Shown here: piece by piece, positions 17,461-26,944 of the stretch | Layout of the letters: every line of letters begins with the position of its first letter | How positions within the stretch are numbered: position 1 is the first letter of the stretch | Origin: Synechococcales cyanobacterium CNB | GTDB taxonomy: Bacteria > Planctomycetota > Phycisphaerae > Phycisphaerales > UBA1924 | DNA length: 64,000 bases | Reading direction: 5' to 3' | NCBI GenBank assembly: GCA_030263455.1 | Contig: SZOZ01000002.1 | Coordinates: 186,001-250,000, forward strand | Notes under the pieces: generated by a model | What the model saw: the letters and a program-made list of their open reading frames with translations, nothing else | Databases searched by the model: none | What the model was told of the DNA's origin: nothing | Made by a program: the position numbers and the translations under genes

Positions 17461-19224
17461 ATGGACGAAGTCCGGCGGGTCTTGGCGGCGGCAGGGCGGA
17501 GGCTGTTCCTGGTTCGGCTGCTGGCGTCATTGACAGTGACGCTGACGGCCGCGCTGGGCGCGCTGCTCGTGCTGCGCGTCGCGGACAAGCTGGTGCTCCT
17601 CGGGCTGCCGTGGCTGTGGGTCTTCGCTGCGGCGATCGGTTCGGCGGTGGTGATCGCGCTGGTGTGGTGCGTGGTGCGCCCGCTGGGCAGCCTCGCGGTT
17701 GCGCGGGTGGTGGACGAGAGCGCGGGCCTGCGCCAGACGCTCAGCACCGCGCTGTGCGTGGAACGGAGCGACGACCCGTGGTCGCGGGCGGTGGTGGAGA
17801 GCGCGAGCGAGACGGCGCGCCGGGTGGTGGTGCGCGACGCCGTGCCGATCGCGGGTCCGCGGACATGGCCCGCGCCTGCGGTGGTGGGGCTTGTTCTGGT
17901 AGTGGTGTGGTTCGTGATGCCGCAGTTCGACCTGCGCGGCGCGCTTGCCGCCGAGCGCGAGCGCGAACAGGAGGAGAAGGCGATCGCGGAGGCGAAGGCG
18001 GATGCGCTCCAGAGCGAGCAGAAAATCCGCGAGTTGCTGGCGAAGTCGAATCTGGGCGACGGGCTGGGCGACGCGCTCGGCGACCGCGAGGCACAGATCG
18101 ACAAGCCGCAGACCGCCGAGGAAGTCCGGCGCGCGGCGATCCGCAAGCTGACGAGCCTGACGGAGCGTCTCGCGGCCGAGCAGTCGGGAGAGAAGGGGCA
18201 GAAACTGGACGCGCTGCAGGAGATGCTGCGCCAGTTGCGCACGCCAGGGCGCGGGCCGATGACGGAACTCTCGCGCGAACTCGCGAAGGGAAACTTCGAC
18301 AAGGCCCGCCAGATGCTCGACGAACTGGCGCAGAAGATGGGCGACGGCAGCATGTCGCCCGAGGAGCGTGAGCAACTCAAGGCGCAGCTCGAGAATCTCG
18401 CTAGGCAGATGCAGCAGCTCGCCGAGCAGAAGACCTCGCTCGAGCAGGCGTTGCGGCAGGCCGGGATGAGCGGGGAGCAGGCCAAGGAAGCGGCTGCGAA
18501 CCCGCAGGCGCTCCAGAAGGCACTCGAGAACATGCAGAACCTCTCGCCCGAGCAGAAGCAGCAGCTGCAGCAGATGGCCGAGGCGATGTCCAAGTCCGGC
18601 GAGCAGTGCAGCGCGATGGGCGAGGCGATGTCGAGGATGGCTCAGGGCATGGGCCAGAGCGGCATGAGCCAAGAGGGCATGTCGGGCATGGAATCGCTCG
18701 CCGGGCAACTCAGCGAACTCGAGCTGCTCTCGCAGGAGATGGGCGGCGTGAACGCCGCGATGCAGGAGGCGATGGCGCAACTGAACAAACTCGGCCAGTC
18801 GCTCGGCGAGTGCGAGTGGGGCCAATGCTCGGGCACGGGATTGGCCGGCATGACCGGGTCGTGGAAGCCCGGCTCGAACATGGGGCAGAGCATGGGTTCC
18901 GGCGGTCCCGGCCAGGGGAATGGCGAAGGACCGGAGGAAGAAGCCGCAGACTTCATGGTGAACCGCGTGAAGGCGAAGGTGCAGACGACGGCGGGGCCGA
19001 TCATCGGCTCGCGACTGGTCGAGGGCGATTCGGTGAAGGGCGAGGCGCTGGCGGAGTTCGCCACGGCGGTCGAGGTTTCGTCGCAGGAGGCCGCTGAGGC
19101 GCTCCAGACCATGCAGGTGCCGCGCGAGTACCACGGCGCGGTGAAGCACTACTTCGGCACGCTCGAGGAGCGGGTGCGGGCCGAGCGGGCGAAGAAGGAG
19201 GCGGGCGGGGATGGCGGCAAGTAG
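17461..19224 (+). CDS. Membrane-anchored Met/Gln-rich coiled-coil protein (DUF4175-like)
   Basis: A 587-residue protein with two TM helices near the N-terminus (about 18-40 and 50-70) and a third at about 138-157. A long Glu/Gln/Ala-rich helical region (about 160-430) follows, then a Met/Gly/Ser-rich stretch (about 375-500) with repeated QSMG/GMSQ-type motifs. A compact C-terminal domain contains VSSQEAAEALQTMQVPREYHGAVKHYFGTLEERV. That last block is familiar from large planctomycete membrane proteins found near MoxR/vWA operons, though no such genes are visible here. Function unknown. It overlaps the downstream binding-protein gene by 14 bases. Confidence 0.75.
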   Translation: MDEVRRVLAAAGRRLFLVRLLASLTVTLTAALGALLVLRVADKLVLLGLPWLWVFAAAIGSAVVIALVWCVVRPLGSLAVARVVDESAGLRQTLSTALCVERSDDPWSRAVVESASETARRVVVRDAVPIAGPRTWPAPAVVGLVLVVVWFVMPQFDLRGALAAEREREQEEKAIAEAKADALQSEQKIRELLAKSNLGDGLGDALGDREAQIDKPQTAEEVRRAAIRKLTSLTERLAAEQSGEKGQKLDALQEMLRQLRTPGRGPMTELSRELAKGNFDKARQMLDELAQKMGDGSMSPEEREQLKAQLENLARQMQQLAEQKTSLEQALRQAGMSGEQAKEAAANPQALQKALENMQNLSPEQKQQLQQMAEAMSKSGEQCSAMGEAMSRMAQGMGQSGMSQEGMSGMESLAGQLSELELLSQEMGGVNAAMQEAMAQLNKLGQSLGECEWGQCSGTGLAGMTGSWKPGSNMGQSMGSGGPGQGNGEGPEEEAADFMVNRVKAKVQTTAGPIIGSRLVEGDSVKGEALAEFATAVEVSSQEAAEALQTMQVPREYHGAVKHYFGTLEERVRAERAKKEAGGDGGK

Positions 19225-20296
19225 GTCGATCGTCCCTCGCCGTACCGGTCTGTTCGTGCTGCTCGGGTTGATGGCGGGAACATTGTGCGCGTGCTCGCGT
19301 GAGAGCGCCGAGAGCGCGGAGCGAGACCCGGTCGTGCTCTACTCGTCCGCCGATGACTACGTGCTGCGGGAGATGGTCGCGGCGTTCGAGTCCGAGACCG
19401 GCGTGCGCGTACGCCTTCTGGGCGACACAGAGGCGACGAAGACAACCGGCCTGGTGCAGCGGCTGCTCTCGGAGAAGGACAATCCGAGGGCGGACGTCTG
19501 GTGGTCCAGCGAGCCGTTCGGCACCATCCGGCTGGCGCGCGAGGGGCTGTTCGAGCCGGCGACGGGCCTCGAAACCGGCGTTGAAGGCGGGTGGCCTGTT
19601 CGCGCGAAGGACGGCACGTGGCACGGCTTCGCGGCCAGGGCGCGCGTCATCGCCTACCACGCCGGCCGCGTGAAGGCGGAGGACGCGCCGCGCACACTCC
19701 GCGACCTGACCGACCCGCGCTGGCGCGGGCGAGTCGGCATCGCTCGCCCCGAGTTCGGCACCACGCGCGGGCACTTCGGCGCGCTCGTCGAAGCATGCGG
19801 GGTTGAAACCTTCGAGGCATGGCTCACGGCACTGAAGGGCAACGGAGTGCGGATCTACAGCGGGAACGCCTCCGCTGTGCGGGGCATCGCGGACGGCGAG
19901 ATCGATGTCTGCCTCACCGACACCGACGACGTCTGGGTCGCGCAGCGCAACGGCTGGGCGATCGACCTGGTGTACGAGCGGCCGGACGAGCCGGGCGAGC
20001 GGGTCGAGGGTCTGCCGAGTTTCGGTGCGCTGCTGATGCCGAACACGGTCGCGCTGGTGCGCGGCGGGCCTGGCGGCCCGGAGGCGCGTCGCCGGCTGGT
20101 CGAGTTCCTGCTCAGCGAGCGCGGCGAGCGCATCCTCGCGGAGAGCGATTCGGGGAACATCCCGCTGCGTCCGGGCCTCAGGGCTGCGTACCCGCGGTTC
20201 GAGGTTCCGTCGCCATGGGTGGTGGATTACGAGGCGGTTGCGGCGGTGGATGCCGTAACGATGGAGGCGTGCAGGCGCGTGCTCGGCGGGGGCTGA
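19211..20296 (+). CDS. Periplasmic iron(III)-type ABC substrate-binding lipoprotein
   Basis: A 361-residue extracellular solute-binding protein of the AfuA/FbpA type (family 1/6 fold). The hydrophobic signal ends LCAC, a lipobox with Cys28. The mature part starts VVLYSSADDYVLREMVAAFESETGVRV, the classic opening of this family. LLSEKDNPRADVWWSSEPF, DLTDPRWRGRVGIARPEFGTT and GNIPLRPG follow the family's order. No permease or ATPase gene is adjacent, so it is an orphan binding protein here. It overlaps the upstream membrane-protein gene by 14 bases and is followed by a convergent gene after 64 bases. Ligand is likely ferric iron or a related small substrate; not proven. Confidence 0.86.
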   Translation: MAASRSIVPRRTGLFVLLGLMAGTLCACSRESAESAERDPVVLYSSADDYVLREMVAAFESETGVRVRLLGDTEATKTTGLVQRLLSEKDNPRADVWWSSEPFGTIRLAREGLFEPATGLETGVEGGWPVRAKDGTWHGFAARARVIAYHAGRVKAEDAPRTLRDLTDPRWRGRVGIARPEFGTTRGHFGALVEACGVETFEAWLTALKGNGVRIYSGNASAVRGIADGEIDVCLTDTDDVWVAQRNGWAIDLVYERPDEPGERVEGLPSFGALLMPNTVALVRGGPGGPEARRRLVEFLLSERGERILAESDSGNIPLRPGLRAAYPRFEVPSPWVVDYEAVAAVDAVTMEACRRVLGGG

Positions 20297-20360
20297 GCGA
20301 TCCACGCCGAACGGGCCGGACCGTTGCCCGGCATCCACCCCGTCCCAGAGCCCGCACCGT

Positions 20361-21749
20361 TCAGGGGCAGCCGTCGATCCATGCGTTCAGGAAACCCAGG
20401 AAGTCGAGGCTGTTGATCGTGCCGTCGTTGTTGAAGTCGGCTACGGGATCGTTGGCTGTGTAGGCGTTGAGGAAGGTGAGCACGTCAACGGTGTTGACTT
20501 GGCCGTCGCCGTTGAGGTCTACCGGGCAGCGGGGCTTGATGCGGAAGATCTCGCCGCCGTTGAGGTCGCAGATGTAGAGTTCGCCGCGGGCGTCCTCACC
20601 GAAGGACGAGACCGAGGCGATCGAGCCTACGTCTGGGACGAGTTCCGCCTGACGTTCGGTCAGGTCCACGACCTGGCCGTCCTCGTAGCGCAGCGTCCAG
20701 ATGCGGTTGGAGCAGAAGTCGGCGAAGAAGTACGTGCCGCGCAGGTGCGGCATGGTCGCGCCGCGGTAGACGTACCCGCCCGAGATCGAACAGTTCCCGC
20801 CCGCGTGCGAGTACGCGTGGATCGGGAGCGTGAGGGACTCGTGGTTGCAGGTGCATCCGTCGAGGCCGGTGCAGGCGAAACCTTCCATGCAGCGCCAGCC
20901 GTAGTTCTCGCCGCCCGCGCTGACGGCGGGCTGGACGTTGATTTCCTCCCAAGCGTTCTGCCCGACGTCGGCGATCCAGAAGTCGCCGGTTTCGCGGTCG
21001 AAGGAGCACCGCCACGGGTTGCGCAGGCCGTAGGCCCAGATTTCGTCGTCGCCGGTGATGCCGACGAAGGGGTTGTCGAGGGGGATCGCGTAGTTGCGGT
21101 TGGGGTCGGCGGGGAAGTCGTCGCCGTCGACGTCGAGGCGGAGTGTCTTGCCCAGACGGTTGTCGGTGATGTCCTGGGCGTTTCCGCCGGGGCTGTGTCC
21201 GGTGCCTTGGTCGTTCGCGCCGCCGCCGTCGCCGGTGGGGATGTAGAGATAGCCGTCCGGGCCGAAGCCGATCCACCCGCCGTTGTGGTTGGACTGCGGT
21301 TGGGAGAAGGTGATGACGGGCTGGGCGGTTCCAGGGTCGGCCACGTTCGGGTCTTCGGAGACGGTGTAGCGGACCACCCAGGTGGCGTTCGTGCCGGACG
21401 CGGTGTAGTTCACGAAGAAGTGGCCGTTGTTCGCGTAGTCCGGGTGGAACGCGAGGCCGAGCAGGCCCTGCTCGCTGCCGGTGGCGACGCCGGTGACGGA
21501 GAGGAAGGGCGTGGCGAGGAGCGTGTTGGTCGTGAGGTCGTAGATGCGCACGCGCCCCGTGGAGCCGGTGCGCTGCTCGACGATGAAGATGCGGTCGCGG
21601 TCGCCGGGCGCGTGCGTGACGAGCACGGGGCGAGCCAAGCCGGTTGCGATGCGTTCCGAGGTGAGCGTCTGTTGTGCGCTCGCCGAACCGGTGCCAAGGC
21701 CGAGCGAAGCGAGTGCGAGCAGGGCAGCGGGCGTGCGAGTAAGACGCAT
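20361..21749 (-). CDS. Secreted PQQ-dependent sugar dehydrogenase-like protein with Ca-loop tail
   Basis: A 462-residue exported protein with a signal peptide ending near SASA-QQ (residues 1-25). The body is a six-bladed propeller of the soluble glucose dehydrogenase / HHIP-like family: RPVLVTHAPGDRDRIFIVEQ, GSEQGLLGLAFHPDYANNG, NHNGGWIGFGPDGYLYIPTGDGG, GLRNPWRCSFD and DVGQNAWEEIN. An insertion has several Cys (WRCMEGFACTGLDGCTCNHE). The last ~55 residues hold two DxNxDGxxNxxD loops and FLNA motifs ending DGCP, a tail shared with the subtilase at 27660. GGGAGG seven bases before the ATG at 21749 fixes the start. Whether PQQ is bound is not certain; no PQQ genes are nearby. Confidence 0.9.
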   Translation of the reverse strand: MRLTRTPAALLALASLGLGTGSASAQQTLTSERIATGLARPVLVTHAPGDRDRIFIVEQRTGSTGRVRIYDLTTNTLLATPFLSVTGVATGSEQGLLGLAFHPDYANNGHFFVNYTASGTNATWVVRYTVSEDPNVADPGTAQPVITFSQPQSNHNGGWIGFGPDGYLYIPTGDGGGANDQGTGHSPGGNAQDITDNRLGKTLRLDVDGDDFPADPNRNYAIPLDNPFVGITGDDEIWAYGLRNPWRCSFDRETGDFWIADVGQNAWEEINVQPAVSAGGENYGWRCMEGFACTGLDGCTCNHESLTLPIHAYSHAGGNCSISGGYVYRGATMPHLRGTYFFADFCSNRIWTLRYEDGQVVDLTERQAELVPDVGSIASVSSFGEDARGELYICDLNGGEIFRIKPRCPVDLNGDGQVNTVDVLTFLNAYTANDPVADFNNDGTINSLDFLGFLNAWIDGCP

Positions 21750-21954
21750 GGTGAACCTCCCGGATTGCCGGCGCGGGCGTTCTTCCCGGCGGCGTGAGCA
21801 CGAATCGACCCTGGGCGTGGGCAACCCCGGCCTCCGGATCGATTGTCCTCGGTCGCGGGGTCCGATGCCAGCAGGAACCGGGCGGGTTGCGTCGGTTTGG
21901 GGGTTCTCCCGTGGGGGTATTGGCCAGATATGACCCCCCCTACACTCCGCGCCG

Positions 21955-24459
21955 ATGGGTACGGACGATCCGACACTCGACGCGACCGCTCCGGCGAGCG
22001 TCTCGGCCTCGTTACCGGCTGACGCGACCAGGGCTGTCGGTCCGTATCGCGTGCTCCAGGCGCTGGGCGAGGGCGGGTTCGGCACGGTCTACCTGGCCGA
22101 GCAGGAGGAGCCGGTCCGCCGGCGTGTCGCGCTGAAGGTGCTCAAGCCGGGGATGGACTCGAAGTCCGTGATCGCGCGGTTCGAGGCCGAGCGGCAGGCG
22201 CTCGCGCTCATGGATCACCCCGGCGTGGCGAAGGTCTACGACGCGGGCACGACGCCGGAGGGCAGGCCGTACTTCGCGATGGAGTACGTGCGCGGCGAGC
22301 CGATCAACGTTTTCTGCGAGCACGAGCGGCTGGGAGTGGACGACCGCGTGCGCCTGATGATCCAGGTCTGCGAGGCGGTGCAGCACGCGCACATGAAGGG
22401 CGTCATCCACCGCGACCTCAAACCCGGGAACGTGCTCGTGTCGCTCGTGGACAGTCGTCCCTCGCCGAAGGTGATCGACTTCGGTGTCGCCAAGGCCGTC
22501 TCGCAGCGGCTCACCGACTCGACCGTCTACACCGAGGTCGGACAGTTGATCGGCACGCCGGAGTACATGAGCCCCGAGCAGGCTCGCGGCGGGTCGGACG
22601 TTGACACGCGGGCCGACGTCTACTCGCTCGGGGCGATCCTCTACGAACTGTTGACGGGCGAACCGCCGCTCGAATCGACGAAACTGCGCGCGGGCGGGTA
22701 CGCGGGCGTGTCGCACGCCATCGACGAGTTGGAGCCGGTGCGGCCGAGCGAGCGCATCACGCGCGCAGGCTCGACCGTGCTCCCGCGGCTCGACGACGAT
22801 CCTGCGACCGTGGCAAGGCGACTCCGCCGTGACCTCGACTGGGTCGTGATGAAGAGCCTGGAAAAGGACCGCACCCGGCGCTACGACGGCGCGGGCACGC
22901 TGGCACGCGACCTGGAGCGGTACCTGCGCGACGAACCGGTCGAGGCCGGCCCGCCCACGGCCGCGTACCGGCTCTCGAAGTTCCTGCGTCGGCACCGCGG
23001 GGGCGTGGCGGCGGCGGGGGCGGTCGCGCTCGCGCTGCTGCTCGGCGTGGCGGGGACCGCGGCAGGCCTGGTCTGGGCGCTTCGGGAGCGGGACGTCGCA
23101 AATGCACTGGCAACCTCCGAACGCGAGGCACGCGCCGAGTCCGATGCCGTGGTCGCGTTCCTGGGCGACATGCTCGCCTCGGTGGACCCCGAGGAACGCG
23201 GGCGCGACGTGACCGTGCGCGACGTCCTCGACGAGGCGTCGCTGTCGCTTCCGGACCGGTTCGCTGATCGGCCGATGATCGAGGCCCGCCTGCGGCACGT
23301 CATCGCCAACTCGTTCCGCGCGCTCGGAAGACTGCCCGAGGCGGACGAGCACCTGACCCGCGCCTACGAGATGCGCCGCGCCACGCTCGGCGACGAGCAC
23401 CCCGAGACACAGCGCGCTCTCGCGAACCTCGCCGGCCTGCGCATGGAGCAGGGTCGGTACGGCGATGCAGCCGCTCTCGGCGAGCGCGCCGCCGACGGGA
23501 TGCGCCGGGCGTTCGGGGAGGACGACCGTGCCACGCTCGGCGCCATGAACAACCTTGCCATGGCGCTCCGGCACACCGATCGGACGGACGAAGCCGAGGC
23601 GATCCTGCGGCGGGTCCACGACGGACAGCGGCGAACGCTCGGCCTGACGCACCCGGAGACGCTCGGCTCGCTGACGAACCTGGGCGCGTTGCTCGCCGAT
23701 CTGCGCCGCTACGCCGAGGCCGTCCCGCTTCTGGAGCAGGCGCTCTCGAGCTGGCGCGAAGCCCACGGCGACAACCACCCCGGCACGCTCTTCGCCGAGC
23801 ACGAACTCGGGATGACGCTGCTGGCGACGGGGCGCGTGCCGGAGGCGGAGCAACTGCTGCGGCGCGTGGTCGCGGCCCGCGAGCGCGTGCTCGGCGAGGC
23901 GCACCCTGACACGCTCGGCGCCGCTTCGAACCTCGGTTTCGTGCTCTCAAGGACGGAGCGGGTCGAGGAGGCAGAGACGCTCTACAAGCGGAGCCTGTCG
24001 GCGGCACGGCGCGTGCTGGGCGACGCCCATCCCGACACCCTCACGACCGCGATGAACCTTCTCATGCTCTACGAATCGCTCGGCTGGCCCGAACGATCCC
24101 GCCCCGAGGTCGAGCGTTCGCTGGAAGTCATGTCGCGGTTCGCCGAGCGGATCGACGCGAACGCGGACCAGTTGAACTCGTGCGCGTGGTTCCTGCTGAC
24201 GGCGGAGCCGGTGAGCGCGCGCGACCCCGCCGCTGCCATGCGCGCCGCCGAGCGCGCCTGCCGGGTTGAGCGCAACGCTGGGGGCGCGAACCTCTGGATG
24301 TACCTTGACACGCTGGCCAAGGCGCTGCACCTGACGGGCGACGCGCCGGGTGCGGCCGCGGCGCAGCGCGAGGCCGTCTCGCTCATCCCGGCGCACGGCG
24401 AGCAGTACCGGGCCGAGATGGAACAGCGGCTGGCGGAGTACGAACGGATCGGCGGGTGA
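21955..24459 (+). CDS. Ser/Thr protein kinase with TPR repeats
   Basis: An 834-residue Hanks-type kinase. The catalytic domain (about 29-330) has GEGGFGTVYLA, the VAIK lysine K61, HRDLKPGN (152-159), DFG (175-177) and GTPEYMSPEQA, so it should be active. A single TM helix lies at about 343-366. The extracytoplasmic half has many TPR units (about 440-720) with the repeated H-P-x-T-L and A-x-N-L-G pattern of the TPR_10/12 type (for example LGDEHPETQRALANLAGL). This architecture is very common in planctomycetes. The ATG at 21955 has little spacer behind it. It is divergent from the dehydrogenase-like gene, with a 205-base shared promoter region. Confidence 0.95.
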   Translation: MGTDDPTLDATAPASVSASLPADATRAVGPYRVLQALGEGGFGTVYLAEQEEPVRRRVALKVLKPGMDSKSVIARFEAERQALALMDHPGVAKVYDAGTTPEGRPYFAMEYVRGEPINVFCEHERLGVDDRVRLMIQVCEAVQHAHMKGVIHRDLKPGNVLVSLVDSRPSPKVIDFGVAKAVSQRLTDSTVYTEVGQLIGTPEYMSPEQARGGSDVDTRADVYSLGAILYELLTGEPPLESTKLRAGGYAGVSHAIDELEPVRPSERITRAGSTVLPRLDDDPATVARRLRRDLDWVVMKSLEKDRTRRYDGAGTLARDLERYLRDEPVEAGPPTAAYRLSKFLRRHRGGVAAAGAVALALLLGVAGTAAGLVWALRERDVANALATSEREARAESDAVVAFLGDMLASVDPEERGRDVTVRDVLDEASLSLPDRFADRPMIEARLRHVIANSFRALGRLPEADEHLTRAYEMRRATLGDEHPETQRALANLAGLRMEQGRYGDAAALGERAADGMRRAFGEDDRATLGAMNNLAMALRHTDRTDEAEAILRRVHDGQRRTLGLTHPETLGSLTNLGALLADLRRYAEAVPLLEQALSSWREAHGDNHPGTLFAEHELGMTLLATGRVPEAEQLLRRVVAARERVLGEAHPDTLGAASNLGFVLSRTERVEEAETLYKRSLSAARRVLGDAHPDTLTTAMNLLMLYESLGWPERSRPEVERSLEVMSRFAERIDANADQLNSCAWFLLTAEPVSARDPAAAMRAAERACRVERNAGGANLWMYLDTLAKALHLTGDAPGAAAAQREAVSLIPAHGEQYRAEMEQRLAEYERIGG

Positions 24460-24511
24460 TGACCCGCCGAGGTGCCGATCCTGCATGGACATGACGGCGC
24501 GTGGATGTCTC

Positions 24512-25600
24512 TCATTCCGCGTCGAGGACCAATCGGAAGCCGTTGTTGTAGTACTGGAAGACGGGTCCGAGACGATACCTGTGCGCGGACCGCACGTACC
24601 ACGGCCCGTCGTACCACGAGCCGCCGCGGAGAACCCGCTCGTTCCCGTCCCCCGGTCCCTGGGGATCGACCCGTTCGCCCCGCTCGTTGGTCGGGCCGTT
24701 GGTCGGGCCGTTGGTCGGCTCGTACCAGTGCGGGTCGTACCAGTCCCAGCACCACTCCCACACGTTGCCGTGCATGTCGTGCAGGCCCCAGGCGTTCGGC
24801 GCGAAACTCGCCACCGGCTCGGTGCGCTCGCGGAACACGCCGCCCTCGCTGTCGCGGTACCCAAGGCTGGCCTTGAAGTTCGCCTCATCGGACAGGATCG
24901 TCTCGCCCGTGTGGAACGGGCCGCTTGTCCCGGCACGGCACGCGTACTCCCACTCCGCCTCGGTCGGCAGGCGGAACCCGCGATGCTCCGCCACGCGGCG
25001 CACGCTCGCGCTGCGCACGTGACCATCGTTGAACCGCTCGGCGTCTTCGATCAGGTAGCGCGGGCGCAGTCCGAGATCGGGATGGCGCTGCGCGACAGCC
25101 TCCGTCAGCCGGTTCGCGAACTCGACGGCCTCGAACCACCCCACCGTCTGCACCGGTTGGCGTGCGTCGTCTTTGAAACGCGACGGGTTGCTCTTCATCA
25201 GCGCGATCCACTGATCCTGCCGAACTTCCGTGGTCATCATCCAGAAGCCGCGGCTGATGCGGACGGCATGCCTCGGGCCTTCGTCATCCTCACGACCCGC
25301 CTCGTCGCCCGGGCTGCCCATCTCGAAGACGCCCGGCGGAATCCACGCGAGTTCGACCTCAACGCCGGGACTCAGCTCGAGCACGAGGCGCGTGCCCGGC
25401 TCGGGCACCGCGGCCGGTCGCTCGGCTTGCTCCAGCTGGCTGTAGCTGGGCGTCTGCGCCGCGACGGCGAACAGCACGCACGCGAGCACGCCCCACGACG
25501 GCCGACTTTGACGCGATGGCGTGCCGGGGCAGGACTGCCCGATCCGCTCGTGCGGGAGTCTCGAGGCGGGCATAGGCAGCAGCGCGGGGTTCGATCGCAC
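24512..25600 (-). CDS. FGE-sulfatase-fold protein without catalytic cysteines
   Basis: A 362-residue exported protein with a hydrophobic segment at about 34-54. The domain has the formylglycine-generating-enzyme / SUMF1 fold: ELAWIPPGVFEMGSP, GFWMMTTEVRQDQWIALM, FRLPTEAEWEYACRAGT, NAWGLHDMHGNVWEWCWDWY and RVLRGGSW. In true FGE the active-site Cys pair follows the GGS segment. Here that stretch reads GGSWYDGPWYVRSAHRYR with no Cys, so oxygenase activity on sulfatases is unlikely. Many such relatives have other or unknown roles. The loop after the WEW motif contains TNGPTNGPTN, encoded by 12-base tandem repeats. It is convergent with the kinase gene after 52 bases. Confidence 0.87.
   Translation of the reverse strand: MRSNPALLPMPASRLPHERIGQSCPGTPSRQSRPSWGVLACVLFAVAAQTPSYSQLEQAERPAAVPEPGTRLVLELSPGVEVELAWIPPGVFEMGSPGDEAGREDDEGPRHAVRISRGFWMMTTEVRQDQWIALMKSNPSRFKDDARQPVQTVGWFEAVEFANRLTEAVAQRHPDLGLRPRYLIEDAERFNDGHVRSASVRRVAEHRGFRLPTEAEWEYACRAGTSGPFHTGETILSDEANFKASLGYRDSEGGVFRERTEPVASFAPNAWGLHDMHGNVWEWCWDWYDPHWYEPTNGPTNGPTNERGERVDPQGPGDGNERVLRGGSWYDGPWYVRSAHRYRLGPVFQYYNNGFRLVLDAE
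24686..24718. repeat. 12-base tandem repeat, 2.75 copies, inside FGE-fold gene
   Basis: The unit GTTGGTCGGGCC is repeated head to tail at 24686, 24698 and 24710, the last copy being partial. It encodes the TNGP repeat in the protein on the minus strand. As a multiple of three it can expand or contract without breaking the frame. Confidence 0.9.
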
Positions 25601-25641
25601 GACGACTCTCCTGATGGGCGCAGAATGATCGCGGCTGGACC

Positions 25642-25677
25642 ATGCTATGGCGGATTCTCCAAACCGCGTCGTAGCAT
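25642..25677. other. Hairpin between aldolase and FGE-fold genes
   Basis: An imperfect inverted repeat of about 11 pairs (two G-U/T-G type) with a roughly 10-base loop lies in the 151-base space downstream of the aldolase gene and upstream of the FGE-fold gene, both leftward. There is no T-run on either side, so it is not a classical intrinsic terminator. It might slow polymerase, protect an RNA end or be chance. Confidence 0.4.
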
Positions 25678-25751
25678 AGTCTTGGCTGTTGAGGGCAATC
25701 CGCGCCAGTGCGTGCGCCGCACAGCAACAGGCCTGACTGCCTCCTCCCTCG

Positions 25752-26864
25752 TTACGCCACGGTGACCGTCTCGTCGAGGTAGACGTCCTGGATCGCGTGG
25801 AGGAGTTTGACGCCGTCCTTCATCGGCCGCTGGAAGGCCTTGCGCCCGGAGATGAGGCCCATGCCGCCGGCGCGCTTGTTGATGACGGCGGTGCGGACGG
25901 CGTCGGCCAGGTCGCTCGCGCCCTTGCTGTCGCCGCCGGAGTTGATCAGGGGGATGCGGCCCATGTAGTTGTTGATGACCTGGTATCGGCAGAGGTCGAT
26001 GGGGTGCCCGCCGCGCCCGGACTCGTCGGAGCCGCTCAGTTTCGTGTAGACCTCCTTGCGGAACTTGCCGTAGGCGGAGTCCCCGGTGTTCAAGGCCGCG
26101 TAGCCGCCGTTGTTCGTCGGCAGCTTCTGCTTGATGATGTCGGCCTGGATCGTGGCGCCGAGGTGGTTGGCCTGGCCGGTCAGGTCGGCGGCGGCATGGT
26201 AGTCCGTGCCCCCGATCTTGAACGCAGGGTTGCGCGTGTAGCACCACAGCACGGTGACGAGGCCGTAGTCGTGGGCCTCGGCGAACATGTCGGCGACGTA
26301 CTGGATCTGCTCGCCGGACTCGGGGGAGCCGAAGTAGATGGTCGCGCCGACGGCGACCGCACCCATCTCGAAGCACTGGCGGATCGTGCCGAACGGGAGC
26401 TGGTTGAACTGGTTGGGATAAGTGAGCAGTTCGTTGTGGTTGAACTTCACGAGGAACGGAATCTTGTGGGCGTACTTGCGGGCGACCGCGCCGAGCACGC
26501 CGAAGGTGCTGGCGACGGCGTTGCACCCGCCCTCAACGGCGAGACGCACGATGTTCTCGGGGTCGAAGTACTCGGGGTTCGGAGCGAAGGACGCGCCGGC
26601 AGAGTGCTCGACGCCCTGATCGACGGGCAGGATGGAAACGAACCCTGACCCGGCGAGACGCCCCGTGTTCAGGATGAGGGCGTAGTTGCGGAGCGTGGCG
26701 GGCTTGCGGTCGGTGTGGACGACGACCCGGTCGAGAAAGTCCGGCCCCGGCAGGTGCAGGGCGGAGGCCGGGATCGTGCCGCAGCGGTGGCTCAGCAGGT
26801 CGTCTGCATCGGGGCCGAGGAGTGCGCGGAGGTCGGTGTTGGCATGCGCGGCGAGCGTGGTCAT
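25752..26864 (-). CDS. Class I fructose-bisphosphate aldolase (FbaB/DhnA type)
   Basis: A 370-residue Schiff-base aldolase of the archaeal/DhnA group; it cleaves fructose-1,6-bisphosphate to the two triose phosphates in glycolysis and gluconeogenesis. Characteristic segments are [82 protein letters not shown] and the phosphate-binding [13 protein letters not shown] and [14 protein letters not shown]. The ATG at 26864 begins [13 protein letters not shown]. It stands alone, with the UPF0173 gene 80 bases upstream in the same direction. Confidence 0.95.
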   Translation of the reverse strand: MTTLAAHANTDLRALLGPDADDLLSHRCGTIPASALHLPGPDFLDRVVVHTDRKPATLRNYALILNTGRLAGSGFVSILPVDQGVEHSAGASFAPNPEYFDPENIVRLAVEGGCNAVASTFGVLGAVARKYAHKIPFLVKFNHNELLTYPNQFNQLPFGTIRQCFEMGAVAVGATIYFGSPESGEQIQYVADMFAEAHDYGLVTVLWCYTRNPAFKIGGTDYHAAADLTGQANHLGATIQADIIKQKLPTNNGGYAALNTGDSAYGKFRKEVYTKLSGSDESGRGGHPIDLCRYQVINNYMGRIPLINSGGDSKGASDLADAVRTAVINKRAGGMGLISGRKAFQRPMKDGVKLLHAIQDVYLDETVTVA

Positions 26865-26944
26865 GGGTGGCTCCTGCGTGGCTGCGTCGATGATAGCCGC
26901 AGCGCGCCGCTATCCGGCCGTCGGCGGCCGGGTCGAGCGACGGG

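Noticed and set aside
20499-21797. 432-residue rightward ORF over the sugar-dehydrogenase-like gene
   Set aside because: Antisense shadow; no domain, Val/Ala/Glu-biased.
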